Assembly (NCBI GenBank): GCA_022842745.1
Contig: JALHPA010000255.1
Span: 1-5,496, forward strand
Origin: Pirellulales bacterium
GTDB taxonomy: Bacteria; Planctomycetota; Planctomycetia; Pirellulales; JALHPA01
Direction: 5' to 3'
Length of the DNA stretch: 5,496 bases
Positions 1 to 5,373 of this stretch are shown piece after piece. The notes under the pieces are model-generated. The model had not been told where the DNA came from. It did no database searches and saw only the letters and a program-made list of their open reading frames with translations. The translations under genes and the position numbers were made by a program. Position 1 is the stretch's first letter. Each line of letters opens with the position of its first letter.

Positions 1-146
1 GTCTGAACGGCGAGGCCCAAAACCGGTTGCAGGAGGCCCTGCGGAGCATCGCCTCTTCGGCAAGGTCCCAGTTGGAACAGGTCAAAGTCGCTCATCTGGT
101 GGCCTCTCTTCCCGATCGGTTCGCGCTGGAAGCGAAATCCGAGTAG
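1..146 (+). CDS. 3' end of an unrecognised protein-coding gene (partial, runs off the left edge)
   Basis: An open frame read from base 3 continues without interruption to a TAG at 144-146 and gives the last 47 residues of a protein. The peptide is charged and helix-like, with Leu, Glu, Arg and Gln spaced as in an amphipathic or coiled helix (LNGEAQNRLQEALRSIASSA, then a stretch ending FALEAKSE). The third codon positions are rich in G and C, as in the WD40 gene downstream. I do not recognise the family and too little is present to assign a function. It lies on the same strand as the WD40 gene but about 200 bp separate them, and a -10 box sits in between, so the two are probably not strictly co-transcribed. 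Confidence 0.6.
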   Translation, partial: LNGEAQNRLQEALRSIASSARSQLEQVKVAHLVASLPDRFALEAKSE

Positions 147-316
147 CGCGTCGGCGGCATTTTCAATGGTCCGAACCGCCATCTCGCGCCGAAACAGCGG
201 CGAGGGATCTACCGGTGTTTGTCTGCGGTGCGGCAATCGCCGGCGCGGAACCGGGCGCTGCCCGCTCCGAGGGGGGGGCGGCGGAATGCGGCGGACGACG
301 CGGCCGCGAATGCGGT

Positions 317-322
317 TATAAT
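317..322 (+). promoter_or_regulatory. Consensus -10 box upstream of the WD40 gene
   Basis: A perfect TATAAT lies 24 bases before the ATG at 347, in otherwise very GC-rich DNA. Transcription would start near 329 and give a leader of about 18 bases. The position 17 bases upstream (294-299, GACGAC) is a poor -35 match, so the promoter is weak or depends on an activator. It also supports the ATG at 347 over the GTG at 215, because the box lies inside the longer reading frame. Confidence 0.45.
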
Positions 323-335
323 GCCGGAAAACCAT

Positions 336-341
336 GGGGAG
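336..341 (+). promoter_or_regulatory. Ribosome binding site that fixes the WD40 gene start
   Basis: GGGGAG ends five bases before the ATG at 347, a good Shine-Dalgarno match and spacing. The alternative GTG at 215 would add 44 Gly-, Ala- and Arg-rich residues in front of the hydrophobic export signal. Confidence 0.6.
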
Positions 342-346
342 CGATC

Positions 347-1633
347 ATGAAACCGGTGTTGTCCACGGGGTTGCCAGCATCCACGAAAGCCGCAGGATCG
401 ATCTGGGCCGGCGCCCTGGCGGGAGCGGTCGCAATCGCCTGCGTTGCCGCCGGGTTGGGAACGGCGGCGGACGGACAGCCAAACAGCGGTTCCGAGCGGT
501 CCTCGGCGACGAACGGCGCGGAGGGGGCCAACATCGCGGCCCTCGTCGCGCGGTTGGCCAGCGAGTCATACGAAGAGCGGGAAGCGGCGGACCGGGAACT
601 GGGCCAAATCGGCGTTCCGGCGCTTCCGGCGCTGCAAGAAGCGGCCAGGTCCCACGCCGACCCGGAGGTGCGGCACCGCGCTCGCCGATTGGCGATCAGC
701 GCGGAACGCCTGGTATTCGCGGAGAAGTGGACGTTGAAAGGGCATCGGGACATCGTTTGGGGAGTGGCCGTATCTCCCGACAGCCGCACCATCCTCTCGG
801 CCGGCGGAGGAGACCAGGTCGACGGCCAATGGGTGGCCGGTGGGGACTTCGACGTCCGGCTGTGGGACGCATCGACGGGCAAACCCTTGCGGGTGATCTC
901 GGGAAACCAAGGGAGCGTGGGCTGCGCCCTGTTTACGGCCGACGGAAAACACGCTTTCTGGAATTGCAACGACGGCGCTATCCGGATGTGGGATCTCGAG
1001 CAAAACAAGCTGGCCCGGCGATTTGAGGGGGGGGCAAACAGCAATCACTTCATCGCCCTCTCGCACGACGGAAAACGACTCGTCTCAAGCGGGTGGGATG
1101 GGTCCGTCCGGCTGTGGGACGTCCCCAGCGGAAAGGAAACAAAACGCTTCGCTGGCCACCCGCGCCGGGTCTGGAGCGTGGCCATCACGCCGGACGGAAA
1201 GCTGGCGGCCTCCTGCGGAGACGAATCCACCATTCGGCTGTGGGACGTGGAGACGGGAAAAGAGGCAGGCGTACTGGAAGGCCACACCGATTCGTGCGTG
1301 GCGCTGGCCATTTCGTCGGATGGCAAAATGCTGTTGTCCGGCGGGTGGGATCACAGCGCGCGCCTCTGGGACCTACAGCGGCGTGAACAGGTGCGCGAAC
1401 TGGAGGGGCACGGCGGTCGGGTCGAGGGAGTGGCCTTCTCGGCCGATGGCAAGCGAGTGGCGACCGGTTGCCTGGATGGCAAAGTCCGCCTCTGGGACGT
1501 GGTCAGCGGAAAACTTCTGCGGACCTATGAAGGACACACCGCGGCCGTGTCCAAAGTCGCCATCGCCCCCAACGGCAGGTTTGTCGTGTCCGGCGGGTGG
1601 GACAAAACGGTCCGTGTGTGGCCGACGCCCTAA
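347..1633 (+). CDS. Exported or membrane-anchored HEAT-like plus seven-bladed WD40 repeat protein
   Basis: The 428-residue product probably acts as a scaffold outside the cytoplasmic membrane; no catalytic residues are visible. Residues 1-40 hold a Lys-containing start and a hydrophobic helix (about 19-40). Ala-Ile-Ala-Cys at 29-32 could be a lipobox, so a lipoprotein is possible; otherwise cleavage near 40 or retention as an anchor. Residues 61-120 form a helical HEAT-like segment (ALVARLASESYEEREAADRE, VPALPALQEA) common before WD40 domains in planctomycetes. Seven WD40 repeats follow, at about 130-173, 186-216, 227-257, 269-300, 311-342, 353-384 and 395-425. Most have the GH, PDGK-type turn and RLWD signatures, enough for a closed propeller. 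The first blade carries an insertion near 155-166, and the second and third lack the GH dipeptide. The gene ends TAA. A run of eight G at 1027-1034 is inside the coding sequence. The partner is unknown. Confidence 0.92.
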   Translation: MKPVLSTGLPASTKAAGSIWAGALAGAVAIACVAAGLGTAADGQPNSGSERSSATNGAEGANIAALVARLASESYEEREAADRELGQIGVPALPALQEAARSHADPEVRHRARRLAISAERLVFAEKWTLKGHRDIVWGVAVSPDSRTILSAGGGDQVDGQWVAGGDFDVRLWDASTGKPLRVISGNQGSVGCALFTADGKHAFWNCNDGAIRMWDLEQNKLARRFEGGANSNHFIALSHDGKRLVSSGWDGSVRLWDVPSGKETKRFAGHPRRVWSVAITPDGKLAASCGDESTIRLWDVETGKEAGVLEGHTDSCVALAISSDGKMLLSGGWDHSARLWDLQRREQVRELEGHGGRVEGVAFSADGKRVATGCLDGKVRLWDVVSGKLLRTYEGHTAAVSKVAIAPNGRFVVSGGWDKTVRVWPTP

Positions 1634-2411
1634 AAAAGAAAGCGGTTCACCGTGCCGGAGCGAACCCATCCCGGTTCGATTAACGCTAACGCTCCGCTAC
1701 CGCAAACGCTGCGCCGATGAAATAAGCCGACACCAAGGCTGCAAAATGCTGCTCAATCGCCACGCCATTTAAGCCCCTCCACGGCCAACGGGTGGCAGCG
1801 GGCACGTCGGAAGTAACGATCGCTAGCCAGCTTCGCACCATTCGGCGATTCGCGCGGCGTTCCGGGTCCAAGAATGGACCGGTTTTTGCTCTCTGGTTCG
1901 CTGCTTTTCCCGGTCTGCGTTTCGCAGGTCTGCTCGCCCCTCCTCTCCCGATCGTTCTCGCATGTTGCGCTCGGCATACGCTCCCACCGCGGCGGCGCCT
2001 CTGCTTTCGTTGGCGTTGCGAAAAATCGCGCTCACTCCGCGGCCCCGATTGGCGATCACTTACCGCCTGACCCCGTCCCCCGACTGCCGCTGCGCGGCAA
2101 GCCGGCCCTGCCCCCCCTGGGCGAAAACTCCCGAACTTCCCCCGCCGCCGCTGGCCTGGGAGAGGGGCTTCCGCCCATTGGGCGCCGCCTGGCAATTGGA
2201 TCGGCTTCTCGCCAACGGAAATGTGGGAGACGCGCTCCCGCTCGCGAACTTGCGAATCGCCGCCCAAAACTGCTGCCCAGGCGGAGACTGCGCCTGCCAC
2301 GCAGCGCCGGGATTGGACATCTTCGCCTGATCGACCGAGTCGGGGCGAAGGGCATTCTGCCAGCCCTGGCCGATGCATTGCGCCGATGGAACTTTGTCCG
2401 CGTCAATCCGA
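1634..2411. other. Gene-poor 778-bp stretch with possible decayed minus-strand coding sequence
   Basis: No reading frame here has a convincing start, ribosome site and protein-like sequence together. Long open frames exist on both strands but are rich in Arg, Pro and Gly, as expected for chance openings in GC-rich DNA. Two minus-strand stretches look somewhat more protein-like. One is read from about 2412 down to 2230 (it includes VDRIDADKVPSAQCIGQGWQ and PPGQQFWAAIRKFASGS). The other is near 2150-2240 in another frame (VSHISVGEKPIQLPGGAQWA). They may be remnants of a gene broken by frameshifts. A small hairpin, GGGAG/CTCCC, lies at 2225-2239. Confidence 0.35.
1656..1696. terminator. Hairpin region downstream of the WD40 gene, possible weak terminator
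   Basis: Two overlapping stems can form 22-63 bases after the WD40 stop. One is CGAACC (1661-1666) with GGTTCG (1673-1678) around a six-base loop. The other is CGGAGCG (1656-1662) with CGCTCCG (1690-1696). No clear T-run follows, so this is not a classical intrinsic terminator. Confidence 0.3.
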
Positions 2412-2606
2412 TCAACCTGCGGCGGATTCCATCGTGCTAGGGCGATTAAACAGCAGAAACTGCTCCCAATACTTGTACTGGGGGTCGCCGTTTCGGAAGG
2501 CAAAAACAGCGTCCGGCAGCGTCTCTTTTCCCTGGGGCCGAGACGGGACGCGGACGACCACAGCGCCGTCGCCGCGGCGTTCCACTGCAAACGATTCAAC
2601 GTCCAT
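2412..2606 (-). CDS. Small conserved-looking hypothetical protein, 64 residues
   Basis: I do not recognise the family. The product is soluble, with no signal peptide or membrane helix. It starts MDVESFAVERR, has a beta-rich Val segment (GAVVVRVPSR), then an aromatic region (DAVFAFRNGDPQYKYWEQFL) and ends TMESAAG. A GGAG ribosome site (complement of 2615-2618) lies eight bases before the ATG, and a sigma70-like promoter lies about 120 bases further up. It runs the same way as the epimerase gene, whose stop is 239 bp upstream, but has its own promoter. The minus-strand sequence just beyond its stop is protein-like in another frame, so the gene may be the front part of a longer frameshifted one. 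The amino-acid composition and aromatic motif make a chance frame less likely. Confidence 0.55.
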   Translation of the reverse strand: MDVESFAVERRGDGAVVVRVPSRPQGKETLPDAVFAFRNGDPQYKYWEQFLLFNRPSTMESAAG

Positions 2607-2732
2607 TCAGGCTGCTCCGCTATTCTCTCCCCGGCGGTCTTCGATCGACCGTCCCCGCTCGCATCAGGCGGCCCAGCCTGCCACTCGCCCGCGGCCCCCG
2701 CAGCGGCGAATTCTGCGATAAGCGCGCATGCA

Positions 2733-2762
2733 ATTCTAGGTCAATCTTGCGGTTGGCGTCAA
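2733..2762 (-). promoter_or_regulatory. Sigma70-like promoter for the small minus-strand gene
   Basis: On the minus strand TTGACG (complement of 2757-2762) and TAGAAT (complement of 2733-2738) are separated by 18 bases, and each matches consensus at five of six positions. Transcription would start near 2726 and leave a leader of about 120 bases before the ATG at 2606. I saw no further structure in that leader. Confidence 0.45.
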
Positions 2763-2797
2763 ATGTAACGCGTGGGGTAAATGCGGGATTTTGAACG

Positions 2798-2820
2798 CCC
2801 CCCCCCGGGGGGTGCCTGAG
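2798..2820. repeat. C9-G6 palindrome with a half REP-like motif after the epimerase gene
   Basis: Nine C (2798-2806) are followed directly by six G (2807-2812). On the minus strand the right side reads CTCAGGCACCCCCC, which shares TCAGGCACCCC with the REP-like hairpins at 4349-4369 and 4428-4448. It sits 26 bases downstream of the epimerase stop. It could be a decayed copy or a weak transcription end; the second half of the hairpin is not conserved and there is no T-run. Confidence 0.3.
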
Positions 2821-2845
2821 TTCCGGCCCTGCCTCACTCCCACCT

Positions 2846-3982
2846 CTACAGCCAGCCTGCCTGCCGGTACCAGGCCACCGTCTCCTCCAGCCGCGCGAGC
2901 ATCCCCTGTTCGGGGCGGAAACCCAGTCCGGCCGCGATCTTGTCCCCCGAGCAGGTCCAATGGCCCGCGCGGGCTTCCCGGGCTTTGTCCCAATTGAAAA
3001 ACGATGCCCGGCGACGCACCCGGCCCACGGCCTCTCCGGCCGCGCCAACGACCCACACGACTGGGGCCGGAAACCGCAACACGATCGCCCGCCGGTTCAA
3101 TGCCCGCGCAGCCAACCGGCCCAGCTCCGAGAACGTCACCGGGGGGCCGGAATTGACAAAATAGTAACCCTGCCCGCACAAACAGGCTTCGCGTCGATCG
3201 CGTCCTTCCGGTCGAGAGGTAAAACCGTTCTCCCAGGGCGCAGTCGACCCATTTGCCAGGCTCGCGGCGTCGGGATCGTCCCTGCCATTCGCTTCCTCAA
3301 ACTGCCCACCGGCAGGCAGTCGCTCGCCGCGTTCGACAATGGCCATCATCGCCGTCACCAGGTCCGCCACGTGGACGACCGAATATTCAGGCTGCCGCAG
3401 CCCAGGCGCCAAGTGTAATCCCGACCGATGGATCACCCGAAACATTTCCAGGGATACCGGATCTCCCTGCCCAATCACCATCGGGGGGCGAATAATCGAG
3501 ATCGGCGCCCGATCCGCCCAGCGATGGGCGGCCAGCTCCCCGGCGCGCTTGCTTTTGCCGTAAATGGAAACCGGGCGGCAGGGATCGGTTTCAGTTCGCG
3601 GCTGCCCGGCAGCCGACGGACCGGCGGCCGCCAGCGACGAGACGACCAGAACCGTCGGGGGAGAAGGAAGGCCAGCGGCGGCGGCCAGAACATTCGTGAC
3701 CCCCTCGGCGTTGCATTCGAAATACTCGGATTTACGCACCGTGCGCGTCAGCCCGGCCAGGTGATAAATCGCCTTGGCCCTAGCCACCGCCGCGGCCAGC
3801 GAGCCAGGGTCGCTCACCGATCCAGATACGATGCCAGCGCCCAACGAACGAAGCCGCTCGATCCTCTCCGGGTTGGAACAGCGTCGGACCAGGCAATCCA
3901 CCTGTTCGCCGCGCGAGAGAAGCGCTTCGACAAGCTGCCCGCCAATAAACCCGGTGGCGCCTGTAACAAGAATTCGAGCCAT
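2846..3982 (-). CDS. NAD(P)-dependent epimerase/dehydratase, extended SDR family
   Basis: The 378-residue protein belongs to the extended short-chain dehydrogenase/reductase family, cytoplasmic enzymes that act on nucleotide sugars, sterol-like or related substrates with NAD(P). The Rossmann motif GATGFIG is at 8-14, the HLAG strand at 74-77, the Ser pair of the active site at 115-116, and the catalytic Tyr-xxx-Lys is YGKSK at 141-145. RPPMVIGQGD (165-174) is the family's substrate-side loop. The end (SFFNWDKAREARAGHW, then ETVAWYRQAGWL) resembles planctomycete homologues as I remember them. Residues about 223-268 form a hydrophilic Gly-, Asp- and Arg-rich insertion that makes it longer than the usual 320-340. 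The ATG at 3982 is placed by the Rossmann strand and has only a weak ribosome site. The substrate cannot be told; a hopanoid- or sugar-related role is only a guess. Confidence 0.93.
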   Translation of the reverse strand: MARILVTGATGFIGGQLVEALLSRGEQVDCLVRRCSNPERIERLRSLGAGIVSGSVSDPGSLAAAVARAKAIYHLAGLTRTVRKSEYFECNAEGVTNVLAAAAGLPSPPTVLVVSSLAAAGPSAAGQPRTETDPCRPVSIYGKSKRAGELAAHRWADRAPISIIRPPMVIGQGDPVSLEMFRVIHRSGLHLAPGLRQPEYSVVHVADLVTAMMAIVERGERLPAGGQFEEANGRDDPDAASLANGSTAPWENGFTSRPEGRDRREACLCGQGYYFVNSGPPVTFSELGRLAARALNRRAIVLRFPAPVVWVVGAAGEAVGRVRRRASFFNWDKAREARAGHWTCSGDKIAAGLGFRPEQGMLARLEETVAWYRQAGWL

Positions 3983-4021
3983 TGCCGTCGAATGGTCCCC
4001 AGAGTGCCAGTTACGCCGACC

Positions 4022-4027
4022 ATTTTA
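4022..4027 (-). promoter_or_regulatory. Possible -10 box for the epimerase gene
   Basis: TAAAAT on the minus strand lies about 40 bases before the ATG at 3982, in GC-rich DNA. No acceptable -35 box is seen 16-18 bases upstream, so this is tentative. Confidence 0.25.
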
Positions 4028-4112
4028 GCGATTCGCCCAGAAATACGGCAGCCCGCATCAGCCCGTCCGGCCCGCCACCGCGCAAGAAAGACAGTTCGAT
4101 AACCCCGTGTAG

Positions 4113-4262
4113 CAGTCCGTTGAAAAACTCAACGAGCTGCGCGATCACATGGATGGGATCACAAAATCACGGCTGTTAAGTCGGGATTTTGCGAGCCGTG
4201 AGCAGCTTGCTGCGAACTTGGCTCGGTTGAAAAATGCCACGAAGGCATTTTTCAACAGGCTG
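4113..4262. mobile_element. MITE-like palindromic element of about 150 bp
   Basis: The ends are imperfect inverted repeats of 15 bases: CAGTCCGTTGAAAAA at 4113-4127, and at 4248-4262 the complement of CAGCCTGTTGAAAAA (13 of 15 match). Inside are further paired segments: AGCTGC (4135-4140) with GCAGCT (4202-4207), TCACGGCT (4167-4174) with AGCCGTGA (4194-4201), and a perfect 13-bp hairpin at 4226-4256. Length, terminal repeats and lack of a transposase fit a non-autonomous element moved in trans. I could not find a convincing target-site duplication (GTAG against GAAG at the flanks). The parent transposon is not in the window. Confidence 0.6.
4226..4256. repeat. Perfect 13-bp stem, 5-base loop hairpin
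   Basis: GTTGAAAAATGCC (4226-4238) and its exact complement GGCATTTTTCAAC (4244-4256) flank the loop ACGAA. The right arm overlaps the right terminal repeat of the palindromic element, so the terminal motif is effectively present twice in opposite directions near that end. It could act as a transcription stop on either strand, but the T-run is inside the stem. Confidence 0.6.
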
Positions 4263-4344
4263 GAAGGCCCCAACCACAGTTTCGCGAACAACCTCAAATC
4301 CAGCGGAGGAAGTCCTGCGGCCCTTTCCAGGCATCGCCAGTTCG

Positions 4345-4369
4345 GTAGGTCAGGCACCCCGTGCCTGAC
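4345..4369 (+). repeat. REP-like element 1: GTAG plus GTCAGGCAC/GTGCCTGAC hairpin
   Basis: GTAG (4345-4348) stands directly before a perfect 9-bp stem (4349-4357 with 4361-4369) closed by a CCC loop. A GTAG-type tetranucleotide at the foot of a hairpin is the layout of bacterial REP sequences handled by REP-associated tyrosine transposases (RAYTs). Confidence 0.6.
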
Positions 4370-4417
4370 GATCTGCGCGACGCCAAACGACATATTCATC
4401 CAACAGCGTCGCCGCGC

Positions 4418-4569
4418 AGTTCAGTAGGTCAGGCACCCCGTGCCTGACGATCTGCGCGACGCTAAACGACATACTCATCCAACAGCGTCGCCGCGCAGTA
4501 CCTATAGGTCACGGTCCTATTAATCGTCCCATCCCTCCGCTTAAACGTCACCTTCTTCAGGCGATTGCG
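4418..4569 (-). repeat. 152-bp dispersed repeat, copy A
   Basis: It aligns without gaps to 5222-5373 at a constant offset of 804 bases, with about 28 differences by hand count (about 81% identity). It contains REP-like element 2 and a minus-strand coding-like stretch. It begins 36 bases beyond the stop codon of the LRR gene. Its 3' part (minus-strand sense) was further duplicated as the 79-bp tandem. Confidence 0.85.
4424..4448 (+). repeat. REP-like element 2
   Basis: The same GTAG foot (4424-4427), 9-bp stem (4428-4436 with 4440-4448) and CCC loop as element 1, exactly 79 bases on. On the minus strand the TGA of the long repeat frame lies inside its stem. Confidence 0.6.
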
Positions 4570-4581
4570 ATAATCCCTCAT
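4462..4581 (-). CDS. Possible 39-residue ORF inside repeat copy A
   Basis: An ATG at 4581 opens a 39-residue frame that starts MRDYRNRLKKVTFKRR, continues DGTINRTVTYRYCA and ends LLDEYVV at a TAG. It is basic, probably a beta-hairpin type peptide, with no membrane segment. A GGAG lies 12 bases before the ATG, somewhat far. The frame is also the same as that of the LRR gene, whose TGA is nine codons upstream, so this could be a lost or read-through tail of that protein and not a separate gene. The similar peptide in copy B supports a shared coding origin. I do not recognise the family. Confidence 0.3.
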   Translation of the reverse strand: MRDYRNRLKKVTFKRRDGTINRTVTYRYCAATLLDEYVV

Positions 4582-4605
4582 GGTTTCGGCGTTCTCCGAC
4601 CCGCG

Positions 4606-5148
4606 TCACAAGTCGACATCCAAGTCAGGGCGACGTTGTTTCAACTTCTTCAGGCCCTCGATAGTCACAGCCGTGTCCGCCAAATTCACACTCTTTAGCG
4701 ACCGTTCTTCAGCCAGTACCCCAATGGATGAATCCGTTAAGTCAGTGCCAATCGCGTTTAGATATGTGCACTCGATCGCAGAAAACAAGAGCGCTAGATC
4801 CCGATCTGAGAGATTCGTGTCCTCCAGCACGACGATTGCAAGACGAGGGAACTGCATCAAGAACGCGATTACACTGTCCTCCAGTACAGCGTGCGACACT
4901 GAAACCTTTTCCAATTCACCTACCGCGATCGCCGACAAATCCCGTCGCGTCAAAAGCCGGCGAGGCCCACCCATTCGAGGAAAGTCCAATTGAGTCTCCC
5001 GAGATCGACCCACCGGCTGTCGTTTGGCCGGTTCGGTACGTTGCGAACTCTCTGCGTTGTCTCCAAGGGCTAGATACAATAGAACTACCATACCACTCAT
5101 TAGCACCAACACATTAACTCTTGACAACACGCCACTGGTGGTAGCCAT
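4606..5148 (-). CDS. Single-pass membrane protein with leucine-rich repeats
   Basis: The 180-residue product has a short cytoplasmic start, a membrane helix at about 11-29 (VNVLVLMSGMVVLLYLALG), a polar linker to about 68, and then degenerate LRR units at about 79-102, 103-127, 130-148 and 151-172. The pattern is L-x-x-V-x-L-x-x-T followed by LSD or LTD and a short helix, as in ribonuclease-inhibitor-type LRRs that are frequent in planctomycetes. The fold suggests a small protein-binding domain outside the cytoplasmic membrane; the partner is unknown. The end (LKKLKQRRPDLDVDL) is a normal LRR cap. The ribosome site is weak. Base composition is visibly less GC-rich than in the epimerase and WD40 genes, which may mean transfer. 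The frame stays open for 47 more codons beyond the TGA. Confidence 0.75.
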   Translation of the reverse strand: MATTSGVLSRVNVLVLMSGMVVLLYLALGDNAESSQRTEPAKRQPVGRSRETQLDFPRMGGPRRLLTRRDLSAIAVGELEKVSVSHAVLEDSVIAFLMQFPRLAIVVLEDTNLSDRDLALLFSAIECTYLNAIGTDLTDSSIGVLAEERSLKSVNLADTAVTIEGLKKLKQRRPDLDVDL

Positions 5149-5221
5149 TCTATTTCTCGACTGTTTGTGGAGTTACTTTGTCCTACGCGATGCACCCACC
5201 GCGTCTTGCCGGTATAAAGTT
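5149..5221 (-). promoter_or_regulatory. Short upstream region of the LRR gene
   Basis: Only 73 bases separate repeat copy B from the LRR start codon, so any promoter must lie here or in the repeat. TTTATACC on the minus strand at about 5209-5216 is the only AT-rich candidate. I found no convincing -35 partner. Confidence 0.15.
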
Positions 5222-5373
5222 AGTTCAGTAGGTCAGGCGCCCCGTGCCTGACGACCTGCAAGACGTTGGACGACATTCTTATCCAACAGCCGCCGAGCGC
5301 AGTACCTATACGTCACGGTCGTGGTTATCGTCCCGTCGTTCCGCTGAAACGTCACCCTCTCAAATCGATTGCG
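5222..5373 (-). repeat. 152-bp dispersed repeat, copy B
   Basis: This is the ungapped counterpart of 4418-4569, with one difference in the first 33 bases and more towards the middle. It contains REP-like element 3 and starts 18 bases beyond the TGA of the partial minus-strand gene at the right edge. The near-constant placement behind two unrelated genes is described in the findings. Confidence 0.85.
5228..5252 (+). repeat. REP-like element 3
   Basis: GTAG (5228-5231) precedes GTCAGGCGC (5232-5240), CCC, GTGCCTGAC (5244-5252). One base differs from elements 1 and 2 (A to G at 5239), which leaves a G-T wobble in the stem. Confidence 0.6.

Larger units (their letters stand above)
4338..4495. 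repeat. Tandem duplication, two 79-bp units
   Basis: Unit one is 4338-4416 and unit two 4417-4495. By eye they differ at three positions (4344/4423, 4384/4463, 4395/4474). Each holds one REP-like hairpin and the sequence that on the minus strand reads LLDEYVV followed by the RRADRQARGA-type tail. The period is not a multiple of three, so reading frame is not kept across the junction. One difference turns a TGG (W) in unit one into a TAG stop in unit two. Confidence 0.85.

Noticed and set aside
215..346. GTG start at 215 giving a 472-residue WD40 protein
   Set aside because: The extra 44 residues are Gly/Ala/Arg-rich, precede the export signal, and overlap a consensus -10 box; the ATG at 347 has a good ribosome site.
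316..1044. Long minus-strand frames opposite the WD40 gene
   Set aside because: They are shadows of a strongly supported plus-strand gene; their translations lack any family motif.
1686..2378. 230-residue minus-strand frame
   Set aside because: Very rich in Arg, Gly and Ala with no ribosome site or recognisable domain; at most a remnant, so it was not listed as a gene.
1874..2440. 188-residue plus-strand frame
   Set aside because: Arg- and Pro-rich composition typical of chance openings in GC-rich DNA, and it overlaps the 3' end of the better-supported minus-strand ORF.
2620..3179. Minus-strand frames overlapping the end of the epimerase and its spacer
   Set aside because: Out of frame with the epimerase, whose Rossmann and catalytic motifs and C-terminus fix the true frame.
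4145..4427. ORFs on both strands over the palindromic element as host genes
   Set aside because: They lie mostly in the inverted-repeat element and run on into repeat DNA; treated as element sequence.
4606..4608. TGA read as selenocysteine
   Set aside because: No selenoprotein-type context or family with a Cys at this position is seen; an ordinary stop is simpler.
4580..5117. Plus-strand frames opposite the LRR gene
   Set aside because: Ser- and Arg-rich shadows; the minus-strand frame has a membrane helix and LRR periodicity.
4338..5252. CRISPR array
   Set aside because: Only three hairpin copies with irregular spacing (79 and 804 bases) and related flanking DNA; no unique spacers of uniform length.
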